From positions 16,777-80,776 of the forward strand of contig JADGEZ010000001.1 of assembly GCA_016744115.1 (NCBI GenBank): a stretch of 64,000 nt of DNA, written 5' to 3'. The stretch is from Sulfurimonas sp. Its GTDB lineage: Bacteria; Campylobacterota; Campylobacteria; Campylobacterales; Sulfurimonadaceae. The first letter of the stretch is position 1; every line of letters begins with the position of its first letter. The notes under the pieces are model-generated. The model ran no database searches and was not told the origin of the DNA. It saw nothing but the letters and a program-made list of their open reading frames with translations. The translations under genes were made by a program, and so were the position numbers. Shown here one piece after another: positions 37,006 through 46,118 of this stretch.

Positions 37006-38946
37006 ACTATTTATCTCTTCTTCCTTCTCTTGGATACTCAAAAGTTCCTCAACTTTTTGCTCATAAATCTCTTGAAGTTTTTCAAGTTCTTTAGCTAGTA
37101 TAGCTAAACCTATCTCTTCATAACAGGAGGGATTAGCCAAACAATTATTTTTTTCTTCTATCTTTTCTTCAAGTTCATCTATCTCTTTGGGAAGTTTTTC
37201 TAAGGCTATTTTTTCTTTAAAGCTAAGTTTGAGGACTTTTGGTTTTTCTCTTAGACTTTCTTTAACTACTTCAGTTTTCTTAGCATCAGCTTCCATTGCG
37301 TCAAGTTCTTTGAGTTCTTTTTCTAAATCTAAATATTGCGAATACTGTTGATGTGAGACTTCTATATGTTTGTTTTCTTTAAATATAAAAAGTTTTTTAG
37401 CAATTTTATCAACAAAGTATCTATCATGGCTTACTATGATAACAGCACCAGAAAAGTTTGTTAGTTGCTCTTCTAGAATATTTATAGTTGGTATATCTAA
37501 GTCATTTGTAGGCTCATCTAAAATCAAAATATCTACTTCTAAGGTAAAAAGTAAGGCAAGGGCAATTCTATTTTTTTCGCCACCGCTTAATACGGCGATT
37601 TTTTTCTCTAAAAATTCACGAGGAAAAAGAAAGTTTTTTAAGTATCCATACACATGCATATCTTTTCCCCGTACGCTTACTCTATCTCCACCATGAGGGC
37701 AAAATGTTTCCATTAAGTTTTTAGAATCATCTAACATCTCACGATGTTGATCGAAGTAGCCGATTTTAAATTCACCTTGTTTGATTGTTCCACTTGTTGG
37801 TTTAAGTCGTCCTAGTAAGGCTTTTAGAAGTGTGGATTTTCCACTTCCATTTGGTCCTACTATGGCGATAACATCTTTTTGTAAAATTCTTGTTGTAAAC
37901 TCCTTGAGTAGCTCTTTATTTCCAAGAGTAAGAGATAAATTTTCCACCTCAAAAAGCATCTTTTGTTTGTTTATGCTTTTATCACGGTTAAAATGTTTTG
38001 CTTCTCTTTGGAGTTCTACAGACATTTTTCTAATTTTTGCAGGATTATTTTTAGCATCTTCTCTTAAAGTCATAAGACGATCTTTTCTTCCCTCATTGCG
38101 TTTAAGTCTTGCTCTAACACCACGAGCAAACCATTCATTTTCACGCTTTAAAACCCCTAAGAGATTGTCATGTTGTTTTTGAAGTGTTCGTATCCATTCA
38201 GCTTTTTGCAAAAGATAGTTAGAGTATCCACCCGTATATTCTCTTAATGCACAGTCCTCAATTTCTATAGATTTTGTTGCAATTTTATCTATAAAATATC
38301 TATCGTGAGAGATGAAAATAAGTGTAAACTTTTCTCTTAAAATCAACTCTTCTAAAAATTCGACCATGTACACATCAAGATGATTAGTAGGTTCATCAAG
38401 AAGTAAAACATCTGGTTTTTGCAAAAGTAAGGATGCCAAGGCAACACGCCTTTGCTCCCCTCCACTAAGTAAAACGATGGGCTTATTTTCATATTCTTTA
38501 AGGTTAAAATGCTCAATTATGCGTTGTATCTTATCGTCTAAGTTCCAAGCATTATGATGGTCTATATACTTACAAAGGTCTTCATGTTCATCTATGAGTT
38601 TTTTATTTTCAAAGTCCTGCGCTAAAAGTAAAGAAAGCTCGTTGTACCTAGTTTTAGCAGTATTGAGTTCTCTTAATCCATCTTCAACAGCTTCTCTAAC
38701 CGTATGACCCTCTTTAAAGTTTGGTCGTTGATCTAGCATTTTTATTTCTAAGTTATTTTTTATTATTCTTCTTCCAGCGTCATATTCTAAAGTTCCATGA
38801 ACGATTTTCATTAAAGTGGATTTTCCACTCCCATTTTTGCCTATGATAACAATGCGTTCACCCTCATCTATATGAAAGTTTATTTGAGAAAGTATCTTTT
38901 GAGCGGAATAGTGTTTTGAGATGTCTTGTAGGTCTATGAGTGCCAT
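37000..38946 (-). CDS. ABC-F family ATP-binding protein (Uup-like)
   Basis: 648 residues, two ABC cassettes with no membrane part, so it acts on ribosomes rather than transport. First cassette: GKNGSGKST, LSGGEQRRVALASLL, DEPTNHLD. Second: GPNGSGKST, LSGGEKNRIALAL, DEPTNDLD. The linker of charged helices and a C-terminal coiled coil (EKIALEKLPKEIDELEEKIE) fit Uup-type members rather than EttA. Convergent with the GGDEF gene. Confidence 0.92.
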   Translation of the reverse strand: MALIDLQDISKHYSAQKILSQINFHIDEGERIVIIGKNGSGKSTLMKIVHGTLEYDAGRRIIKNNLEIKMLDQRPNFKEGHTVREAVEDGLRELNTAKTRYNELSLLLAQDFENKKLIDEHEDLCKYIDHHNAWNLDDKIQRIIEHFNLKEYENKPIVLLSGGEQRRVALASLLLQKPDVLLLDEPTNHLDVYMVEFLEELILREKFTLIFISHDRYFIDKIATKSIEIEDCALREYTGGYSNYLLQKAEWIRTLQKQHDNLLGVLKRENEWFARGVRARLKRNEGRKDRLMTLREDAKNNPAKIRKMSVELQREAKHFNRDKSINKQKMLFEVENLSLTLGNKELLKEFTTRILQKDVIAIVGPNGSGKSTLLKALLGRLKPTSGTIKQGEFKIGYFDQHREMLDDSKNLMETFCPHGGDRVSVRGKDMHVYGYLKNFLFPREFLEKKIAVLSGGEKNRIALALLFTLEVDILILDEPTNDLDIPTINILEEQLTNFSGAVIIVSHDRYFVDKIAKKLFIFKENKHIEVSHQQYSQYLDLEKELKELDAMEADAKKTEVVKESLREKPKVLKLSFKEKIALEKLPKEIDELEEKIEEKNNCLANPSCYEEIGLAILAKELEKLQEIYEQKVEELLSIQEKEEEINSL

Positions 38947-39062
38947 TTATATGTCTTATTTTGATTTATCTAATGATAGCTTTTAAATGGTTAAGAGATG
39001 CTTTTAAAAATTGTATTTGCCCAATAGCACTGCATGCAGGTATTGAGCAAGGTTGCTTATGT

Positions 39063-40382
39063 TTAAAATTTATAAGCAGCTATTACACGGAAGTGATTCA
39101 TCTCTCTATCTTTTACTTTGCCACTTAAAACAACTTCATCATATTCACTTACACGGATTGTGTTAAATATTTTGAGTGTCAATGCTTTAAGAGGTTTATA
39201 TGCTAAGATTATATCTATCTCGGTTGCATCGTTAAGGGCTGCTTTTGAACCTTTGAACAATGTTTGCGATTTGCCATAGTTAGCATAACTAGCGAGGAAT
39301 TTTAAACCTTTTGTAATTACATAGTGTCCACCTATTTTATAAGCACTTACATTATCTCTGTACTGATTTCTTGAAAATAATGAGCTTGTGTAAGCTGGAT
39401 CAGAACCCCATGTGTTTAAAAAACCTTTATTTGAATCTGAATCATTAGAAGCATTGTAAGCTAAATAAGCTGACCAATTCTTGTTGCCTATTTTTGCCTT
39501 AGCACCATACATACTAAAGTCTAAATCTCCTTTGAGGTCTTTTCCTATGTTGCTTTGGTCTAAATACTGAGCTTGTAATGTTAGGGCTGTCCCTTTCATC
39601 ACAGGCATCTTATAAGATACATCTGCATATATCATATTCGCTATATCATGAGCATAATAATCCCAAAGAGATAATTTAAGATTTTTACTCATATTATAAG
39701 AGATATTTGCAGCCGTCATACCATCAGTTCTCTCAACACCCCCAGCTGTTCCAATGTTATGAAATTTAGCTTGTTCAAATTTTCCACCAACATTTACAGG
39801 TTTTTGACTAGAACCAGCAGTACCAGTTCCCTCACCAATTAAACCCCAATCAGTCGTGCTTCTTGAGCCATAAGACATAGCATTAATATGAGATACGCTA
39901 AGAGAAAGAGATGGTGTAGCCTTATACTTCAAGATAGCCGCTTCATAAAAGTTTGGCATTAAAGACCATTTGATTTTAGTTAAAGGAGTGTTTAAAATCT
40001 GACGACCAGCTCTAACAAAAAGATGTTTATTTTTATACTCTAAGTAAGCTTGACCAAGAAGAGCATTTGTTTCCCCTCTAGGAGAGGTAAACATACCATT
40101 TGCAGGTTTGTTGTCAGCCTCATCCCATTTTGTAAAACTAGTGTCACCATTGGCATAAAAAGCTGCCCCAAACTTTAACCCTTTATATACTGCAGGAGTA
40201 ACATACTTTAATGTTGCTAGATAACCACTCCCATTTTCTGGTGCAAAACCATTAGTGTTATCACTAAGAATATGCATAGCTTTTATTTGACCTGAAACTT
40301 TTCCATCAGAAAAAGCTGCTGATTGCAAAGATGCTGTTACAAGTAATGATGCTACTGCTACTGAAATTACGATTTTTTTCAT
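39063..40382 (-). CDS. OprD-family outer membrane porin
   Basis: 439 residues. Signal peptide (KKIVISVAVASLLVTASLQS), beta-strand-like alternation throughout and a terminal aromatic residue (AAYKF), typical of an 18-strand OprD-type porin in Campylobacterota. The substrate is not evident; members pass small organic acids or amino acids. It lies 90 bases after a multihaem cytochrome gene on the same strand, but the gap suggests separate transcription. Confidence 0.88.
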   Translation of the reverse strand: MKKIVISVAVASLLVTASLQSAAFSDGKVSGQIKAMHILSDNTNGFAPENGSGYLATLKYVTPAVYKGLKFGAAFYANGDTSFTKWDEADNKPANGMFTSPRGETNALLGQAYLEYKNKHLFVRAGRQILNTPLTKIKWSLMPNFYEAAILKYKATPSLSLSVSHINAMSYGSRSTTDWGLIGEGTGTAGSSQKPVNVGGKFEQAKFHNIGTAGGVERTDGMTAANISYNMSKNLKLSLWDYYAHDIANMIYADVSYKMPVMKGTALTLQAQYLDQSNIGKDLKGDLDFSMYGAKAKIGNKNWSAYLAYNASNDSDSNKGFLNTWGSDPAYTSSLFSRNQYRDNVSAYKIGGHYVITKGLKFLASYANYGKSQTLFKGSKAALNDATEIDIILAYKPLKALTLKIFNTIRVSEYDEVVLSGKVKDREMNHFRVIAAYKF

Positions 40383-40472
40383 TTAATTATCCTTTTTTAT
40401 ATGTTGGTGTAATAGTTACAAATTATCATCAACTCTATGTTACTCAAATGTTAATAGATTGTTAATAAGACC

Positions 40473-41585
40473 TTACTTAATTACAAAAACTTCATTAGAA
40501 ATTACAATAAATTTCTTAGCTTCTTCATTATTTTCTAAGTCAAACTTTTTTAATGCTTTTGGTTTTACTAAATGGTAGCCAAATTTTGCACTTACTTTAT
40601 CCCCAGATTGCAACTTAAAGTCATAGTTAAAATCTTTTTTAGTATTTGCAGGAATCCTTGTATCTTTGATAGTACGATCAGCTAACCAAGGTGGTGTTGG
40701 TTTTGGTGAAGCACCCTTAGCATTTCCAATGATTTTTAAAAGTTTTTTTGTGTCCATTTTAATGACTTTACCATTACGCTTGATACTCACAACTAATTTA
40801 GCCATTCTTAATGGGTGTAGAGTTGAGGAGTGCGTAGCTTGATGGTCAATACTCACTGTAAAATTCTTTTTCGTGTGATTGATGCTAAGTTTTACATATT
40901 TAGCTAGCATGGAAATATCTCCATGAATCCCTGGAAAACCATGAAAAGCATGCTTTTTAGCCTTGCTAAGAATAGAAGGAGCACCATCGACTTGAGGCAT
41001 GTGACATGTTAAGCAGTTATTATTTCCATCCATATTTGTATTTTCCGTTGAACAAACATCATACTCTTTTTTATTTGTTTTGTGCATGTGACAACCCATA
41101 CATAGTTTTCCATTTTTGAAAACTTCTACATTTGTTTCAATAGCATGAAAAGGTGATTCTTGATTAGGTTTTAAGTTGGCAAAATATTTTCTCATATCAG
41201 GTGAGATAACATTCTTATTCATAACTTTACCTGGTAAAGTATCTGTAATCCTATGACAATAAGCACAAGCGATAGCTTCATTTTGTGTTTCATTGTTTGG
41301 ATCAGGAATTACACCATTGTTTTTTGTTAATAATTCTTTCATATTATCAGCTGTTGGCGTATGGCATTTTGCACAACGGTATTTTTGCATTTTATTTTTC
41401 ATGGGATGCTTATCATACACAGCACCATGAATTGGATCTGCAAATACAGTCGAATTTGCATGTTGTGAAGTTTTATACTCCTTGTAAATTTTCGGATGGC
41501 ATTCACTACATTTTTGATTTTTCTCAAAGTGCATGGTAGCAAAACCTACTGTTGATAGCACTAGAACTATAAATAAACTTTTCAT
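40473..41585 (-). CDS. Periplasmic pentahaem cytochrome c (c554-like)
   Basis: About 370 residues. Five CxxCH haem motifs are visible: CSECH, CAKCH, CAYCH, CMGCH and CLTCH, in an arrangement like the cytochrome c554 family. Start chosen at the ATG at 41585 because GGGAG lies 5 bases before it; the ATG at 41603 would put charged residues ahead of the signal peptide (KSLFIVLVLSTVGFA). Likely carries electrons in anaerobic respiration. Substrate unknown; the C-terminal half has no haem motif. Confidence 0.88.
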   Translation of the reverse strand: MKSLFIVLVLSTVGFATMHFEKNQKCSECHPKIYKEYKTSQHANSTVFADPIHGAVYDKHPMKNKMQKYRCAKCHTPTADNMKELLTKNNGVIPDPNNETQNEAIACAYCHRITDTLPGKVMNKNVISPDMRKYFANLKPNQESPFHAIETNVEVFKNGKLCMGCHMHKTNKKEYDVCSTENTNMDGNNNCLTCHMPQVDGAPSILSKAKKHAFHGFPGIHGDISMLAKYVKLSINHTKKNFTVSIDHQATHSSTLHPLRMAKLVVSIKRNGKVIKMDTKKLLKIIGNAKGASPKPTPPWLADRTIKDTRIPANTKKDFNYDFKLQSGDKVSAKFGYHLVKPKALKKFDLENNEEAKKFIVISNEVFVIK

Positions 41586-41610
41586 CTCATCTCCCTTTTT
41601 CATTGTGATT

Positions 41611-41878
41611 AGACTTCTTGCAAAACTCCTATATGTCTCAGCACTTTATAGAGAGTTTTAATCAAGGCAAATATTCTCAAGCGTAGCCAAAGCTACGGTT
41701 TGGGTTATTTAACGCAGAGTAAAGCTCTCTATAAAGTGTCCTACGGAAGGGATAATAAGTGCCAACCTTGCATAAAAAAATATTTTACCCTTAGCTTAGG
41801 CTAGGCATAAAAATTTGTTTTACACAATCTTAGCACTTCTTATCCCTCTGAGGCATATAGGAGTTTTGCAAGAAGTCT
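41611..41878. mobile_element. MITE-like element, 268 bp, 31-bp terminal inverted repeats
   Basis: Ends 41611-41641 and 41848-41878 are inverted repeats over 31 bases with one mismatch (AGACTTCTTGCAAAACTCCT...). ATT flanks both sides, a possible 3-bp target duplication. Inside are two further inverted pairs: 41642-41655 with 41725-41738 (14 bp, perfect) and 41748-41762 with 41833-41847 (15 bp, one mismatch), plus a small CGTAGC/GCTACG hairpin. No ORF. It fills most of the gap 41604-41947 between cytochrome and histidine-kinase genes. Ends recall IS5-group transposons, but I cannot verify this. Confidence 0.8.
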
Positions 41879-41947
41879 ATTGCTATAATTTTATATAATT
41901 CGTATGAATTGCTAATTAATAGAGTGTTAATGATTTGTTAATTAAAA

Positions 41948-43165
41948 CTAAAGATTAGAAATTGTAAAATAATTATAAGTATTACTATGTTCATAAGAAA
42001 GACAAAGATTGTGTTTTTTCAAAATTGTATCGACTATATAAAGTCCAAGTCCAAAACTCTCCGATGATTTATCCTCACTTTTTGTAAATGCTCTAAGATA
42101 ATATTCTAAAGTTTTATCCATCTTCTCTCCTTTAGAGATAAAGTGTATTTTATTGTCTTTACATTCTATATAACAATCATTATTTTGTGAATATTTTAAG
42201 GCATTGTCGATTAAATTTTTAAACACAAAGGTAAAAAGTTCAAAATTTACTTTAAGCCTATTTTTTGAAAAATTATTTTTTATAGAATTAGGCTCTAAAA
42301 ATAACATATCGGTAGCTTGATCGAGTATGTCGGTTAATGGATACTCTTTTGTTTGCAAAACATGATCCGTAGCTGTAATTTTTTCTATCTGAATAAACTC
42401 TTTAAGAAGAAGTTCTAATCTTGTAAATACATTATTTAAAACTTCTTTTGATTTAGAATCTTTAATCATCTCTAAGGCTATTTTTCCACTTGTAATAGGT
42501 GTCTTTAGCTCATGTGTAACATTACTTAAAAAAATTCTGCGTGCATCTAATACATTATTTATTTTTTTGACTGCCTTATTAAACTCATTTGAAACCTCAG
42601 CAATTTCATCTTTGGAGCTTAAAAAAAAGTCTATATTTGTATCTCCCTCTCCAAAACGATGTATCCGCATCTGTAATTGTTTGAGTGGATATAAACTGAT
42701 TCCAATGGAGACAAGCAAAAGTAACATTATGAGAACAAACGCAGCATAAAGCCACCAAACATAATTAACATTTATCGACTCTGTTTTTATATCTTTTAAC
42801 AAAAGTTTGCCTACGACAGGTGGAACAAGAACATATCGAAATGAATTATGATTATAAAGATGAAAATCACCCTTTGCACAAGATACAGTATCAAATTTTC
42901 CAATACCTTGTATATCTTTATACAATGTGGCATCATCGACTATAGCCATATGATCCTCTTCGAGTGCATTTATCAGTTCTTTATAGGTAGTATCCCCTAT
43001 CTTCCATCTCATAACAGACATTGCTACATGGTGATAATGAATGCGAAGTTCCTCTTTTTCACTTTCAAACTGGTGGTCGTACATATATTTAAATAAGGCT
43101 GTAGTCGCTACAAGTGCAATGCTAAAAAAGACACAAATTCTTAGGATTATAGAGTGTTTATTCAC
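41948..43165 (-). CDS. ArsS-like sensor histidine kinase
   Basis: 405 residues. Two membrane segments flank a periplasmic loop (about 8-25 and 135-157), then a HAMP-like linker, H-box with phospho-His218 (NVTHELKTPITSGKIALEMI), N-box (LIDNALKYSQNN) and G-box (GLGLYIVDTIL). The H-box form resembles the ArsS acid-sensing kinases of Helicobacter and Campylobacter. It overlaps its response regulator by 8 bases. A MITE-like element sits just downstream of its stop. Confidence 0.9.
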   Translation of the reverse strand: MNKHSIILRICVFFSIALVATTALFKYMYDHQFESEKEELRIHYHHVAMSVMRWKIGDTTYKELINALEEDHMAIVDDATLYKDIQGIGKFDTVSCAKGDFHLYNHNSFRYVLVPPVVGKLLLKDIKTESINVNYVWWLYAAFVLIMLLLLVSIGISLYPLKQLQMRIHRFGEGDTNIDFFLSSKDEIAEVSNEFNKAVKKINNVLDARRIFLSNVTHELKTPITSGKIALEMIKDSKSKEVLNNVFTRLELLLKEFIQIEKITATDHVLQTKEYPLTDILDQATDMLFLEPNSIKNNFSKNRLKVNFELFTFVFKNLIDNALKYSQNNDCYIECKDNKIHFISKGEKMDKTLEYYLRAFTKSEDKSSESFGLGLYIVDTILKKHNLCLSYEHSNTYNYFTISNL

Positions 43166-43850
43166 TTTGCATCATCCTATACCCAACACCACGAATAGAC
43201 TCAAAATATGTTGGTTTTTTTGGATTATCTCCAAGCTTAGTCCTTAATCTGCTTATAATTACATCTATACTTCTATCTCCACTACTCCAGTTCATTCCCT
43301 CAACACTATCTAGAATTTTTTCACGAGAAAATACAATACCTCTGTTTAAGAGAAAAAGTTTTAGTACTCCAAACTCGGCTACTGTTAGGTCTAATGGTTG
43401 GTTTTTAAAATGAATTTTCATTGTTGTTTTATCACATTTGAATTCATGGTCTTCAAAAGATATTTCAGCTGAAATAGTAGTGTTCACTCGTCTAAGCTGT
43501 ACTTGAATCCTAGCTATCAACTCACGAGTATCAAAAGGTTTTGGCAAATAATCATCAGCACCTTTTTCTAATCCTAAAACCTTATCACTAACATTATTTC
43601 TAGCAGACATAATAATAATAGGTAATGAATGCTCTTTACGGATAAGTTCACATAAGGATAGACCGTCCATTTTTGGTAGAGTGAGATCTAAAAGTATTAT
43701 TTTATAAGTGCATTCTTTGAGACTATTTAAAACTAGGAGAGGGTCATGTATGATTTTGACTGTATAGTTACTATTTATTAGATAACTCCCAAGCATATCA
43801 GATAAATCTAAATCATCTTCTACTATCAAAATATCTATTTTATTTTTCAT
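43158..43850 (-). CDS. OmpR-family response regulator
   Basis: About 230 residues. Receiver with acid pocket (ILIVEDDLD), phospho-Asp55 (IILLDLTLPKMDG), Lys in YLPKPFDT, then a winged-helix DNA-binding domain ending RSIDVIISRLRTKLG...TYFESIRGVGYRM. I prefer the ATG at 43850 (GGAAG 8 bases upstream) over 43865. Partner of the ArsS-like kinase. Target genes unknown; porin and cytochrome nearby are candidates. Confidence 0.9.
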   Translation of the reverse strand: MKNKIDILIVEDDLDLSDMLGSYLINSNYTVKIIHDPLLVLNSLKECTYKIILLDLTLPKMDGLSLCELIRKEHSLPIIIMSARNNVSDKVLGLEKGADDYLPKPFDTRELIARIQVQLRRVNTTISAEISFEDHEFKCDKTTMKIHFKNQPLDLTVAEFGVLKLFLLNRGIVFSREKILDSVEGMNWSSGDRSIDVIISRLRTKLGDNPKKPTYFESIRGVGYRMMQSE

Positions 43851-44127
43851 TACAAACACTTCCATAATTAAGATAACTTTACTAATTTTTCTTATTTCAT
43901 AAGCTAAGATACTCTTACTAGTCGTTTAAGTTCTAATGGTAACTAAACTTTTCAATATTAAAAGTTAAAATGTAACTTGCGTCACATATTATACTATCCC
44001 AAGATTATTAAACAATTTTTTTGAGATTGTTATTTCTAAAAAGATAAAATAACAGTAAGAAACAGCTATCGTGCTGAGTTCAATATTAAATTAGTAATAA
44101 AAGCAATTAAACAGGAAAGATAATACA

Positions 44128-45338
44128 ATGAAATTTAACTTAAACCAATTTTTATTAGCAGTATCAGATAGCCTCGATTTTGTAGAGATAGATATATTGG
44201 GTTCTACAAAGTTTCACTCTAAGAGAGTTGCTTATATAGCTTTAAGAATGGCAGATTTTTATAATTTTAGCGAAGAAGAAAAATTTGACTTATGCTCCTA
44301 TGCGATATTGCATGATAATGGTCTTTGTGAAGAATCATTAATAACAACTCCATTAAATACACCCAAGCTATCTAATATCGGGATTTTAGAACAATATACT
44401 GAACATTGTGAAATTGGAGAAAAAAATATTGTAGATTTTCCTTTTTAACTAAACATAAAAATATTGTAAAATACCATCATGAACACTTTGACGGTTCAGG
44501 TTATTTTAAATTAAAAGGTGATGAGATACCTCTCATGGCACAAATAATCTCACTTGCAGATACGGTTGATAATTTATTTCATTTTGAAGATACCTCTGTA
44601 CTAAATAGAGCTAAGATTAGTCAATTTATCAACATTAATACAAATAAGTATTATTCTAAAGTTATAGTTGATAATTTTAATATTTTGGCAAATAATACAT
44701 CTTTTTGGTTAGACTTACAATCTGTTAATTTAGAACAAAAAATACTAGATAGATTACAAGAAAATATAATACATATAGAGTATAAAGAACTCATAAACTT
44801 ATCTGCTATTTTTAGTAAAATAGTAGATTCAAATTCTAGTTTTACTTCTAGGCATTCGAGTGGATTGAGTGAAAAAGTTGAAATAATGGCAAAATATTAC
44901 AACTTTGATTATGAAAAAATATCAAAACTAATTATCGCAGCAAACCTACATGACCTGGGAAAATTAGCTGTACCAAATAGTATTCTTGAAAAAAATGCTA
45001 AATTAACTCATGAAGAATTTGAAATTATAAAATCACACACCTATTATACAAGACAGGCATTGGAAAAAATAGATGGTTTTGAAGAGATCGTAAATTGGGC
45101 ATCTAATCATCATGAAAAACTAAATGGACTAGGTTATCCTTATGGAATAAGTGGCGATAAATTAAGTTTTCAAGAAAGGCTTATGTCATGTTTAGATATA
45201 TATCAAGCACTAAGAGAAGATAGGCCCTATAGACTAGGAATGTCACATCAAAAGACTATGAGCATCTTACATGAACAAGCCCAAAGTGGATTTATAGATT
45301 TAACTATTGTAAATGATATTGATAAAGTTTTTAATTAA
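44128..45338 (+). CDS. Tandem HD-GYP domain protein, frameshifted
   Basis: Probable cyclic-di-GMP phosphodiesterase or related sensor protein. The first frame ends at 44448 (NIVDFPF) and the second is given from 44535, but between them the shifted frame reads LTKHKNIVKYHHEHFDGSGY and continues without stop. Adding one T to the T5 run at 44443-44447 joins them into about 403 residues. The first HD-GYP copy is degenerate (LHDNGL, HHEHFDGSGY); the second is canonical (LHDLGKLAVP, HHEKLNGLGYP). It is the counterpart of the GGDEF protein 7 kb away. Confidence 0.85.
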
Positions 45339-45357
45339 GTGATATCAACACTATTTA

Positions 45358-45366
45358 TGTTATAAT
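45358..45366 (+). promoter_or_regulatory. Extended -10 box pointing against the nap operon
   Basis: TGTTATAAT (TGnTATAAT) at 45358-45366 in the 94-base gap after the HD-GYP gene, pointing towards the convergent nap operon. No ORF follows it on the plus strand, so it would make an antisense or short RNA, if active. Confidence 0.35.
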
Positions 45367-45422
45367 ACCTCTTACTAGGACAACTTGTTAAAATTAATGG
45401 AGCGGTAAAAAGCTTTTAGGTC

Positions 45423-45432
45423 GGGGGGGGGG
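45423..45432 (+). repeat. G10 homopolymer tract
   Basis: Ten consecutive G (C10 on the minus strand) immediately after the stop of the 91-residue gene that ends the nap operon. Such tracts are phase-variable in Campylobacter and Helicobacter; here it lies outside the coding frame. Confidence 0.9.
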
Positions 45433-45708
45433 TTAATTACCTTTTGACCTTTCTTTCTCTATCTCTTCTTGGTGTTTAGACATCTCTAGTCTGATTTCAT
45501 CCATGGTTTGAGGTGGGACATTATCATCTTTTGACCATTTTACCTCATCAATATCGCCACCATAATCAGCTCCGAAATCTTCAACCTTTTGAGAGTACTC
45601 ATCCAAATCTCTACAAATAGCAGTTCTGTTATCAACCATATCTGTTAAGACTATATACCACGCCCCATCTGGGTCTATTTTGATATTTGATTCAAATATA
45701 ACAGCCAT
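45433..45708 (-). CDS. Unknown 91-residue protein ending the nap operon
   Basis: 91 residues, acidic (EDFGADYGGDIDEVKW, MDEIRLEMSKHQEEIEKERSK), no signal peptide, no Cys other than one near the middle. I do not recognise a family. It begins on the napD stop (TAATG), so it is coupled to napD and is probably part of nitrate reductase maturation or regulation. Its stop adjoins the G10 tract, so a small sequence error there could hide a longer C-terminus. Confidence 0.7.
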   Translation of the reverse strand: MAVIFESNIKIDPDGAWYIVLTDMVDNRTAICRDLDEYSQKVEDFGADYGGDIDEVKWSKDDNVPPQTMDEIRLEMSKHQEEIEKERSKGN

Positions 45709-46100
45709 TAGTTACGCTTACTTGTTTCATCAAAAGTTTTAGCAAATCCTTCTAAATCTTTTTTCTTTAAGTCGCCATTGTAAATAATATCTGAAATTTT
45801 TAAATCATCATCATTAAGCATTTTAGGCACTACATCAGCGTTGTTAATAAGCTCCATATGTTCATCAAGTTCATCTTCACTGTAAGCCATCTGCATCTCA
45901 GCGGACACAACATGTTCAATCGCTTCAATAACACTCATTTTTTTTAATTCTTCTGAAACACCTTCACCTTCTATAGTAATAATGATACGACCCTTTTCAT
46001 CATGAAGATGATAATCACAGGCTTCACAATTTTTGAGGCTTTGTACAACCTCATCTAAGTATTTTGGCACGGTTTGCACTACTACGCTTGATATATTCAT
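45708..46100 (-). CDS. napD: NapD, nitrate reductase chaperone
   Basis: 130 residues, longer than the usual 90-110 because of an acidic C-terminal extension (DLKISDIIYNGDLKKKD). The ferredoxin-like core starts NISSVVVQTVPKYLDEVVQS and includes GRIIITIEGEG. NapD binds the NapA Tat signal and holds its export until cofactor insertion. It follows napL after 18 bases. Confidence 0.85.
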   Translation of the reverse strand: MNISSVVVQTVPKYLDEVVQSLKNCEACDYHLHDEKGRIIITIEGEGVSEELKKMSVIEAIEHVVSAEMQMAYSEDELDEHMELINNADVVPKMLNDDDLKISDIIYNGDLKKKDLEGFAKTFDETSKRN

Positions 46101-46118
46101 ATTTTTCCCTTTATGTTT

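Noticed and set aside
37370..38182. Two long plus-strand ORFs (108 and 133 codons) inside the ABC-F gene
   Set aside because: Antisense to conserved ABC motifs, with Ser/Phe/Leu-rich shadow composition and no start signals.
38940..39128. 62-codon plus-strand ORF between the ABC-F and porin genes
   Set aside because: It overlaps the ends of two well-supported genes, has no ribosome site and its product shows no family pattern.
41291..41585. Start of the cytochrome gene at 41603
   Set aside because: The GGGAG ribosome site and clean signal peptide favour the ATG at 41585.
41604..41947. Possible CRISPR or tRNA-like array from the repeated hairpins
   Set aside because: Repeats are inverted, not direct and evenly spaced; no spacers and no cas genes in the window.
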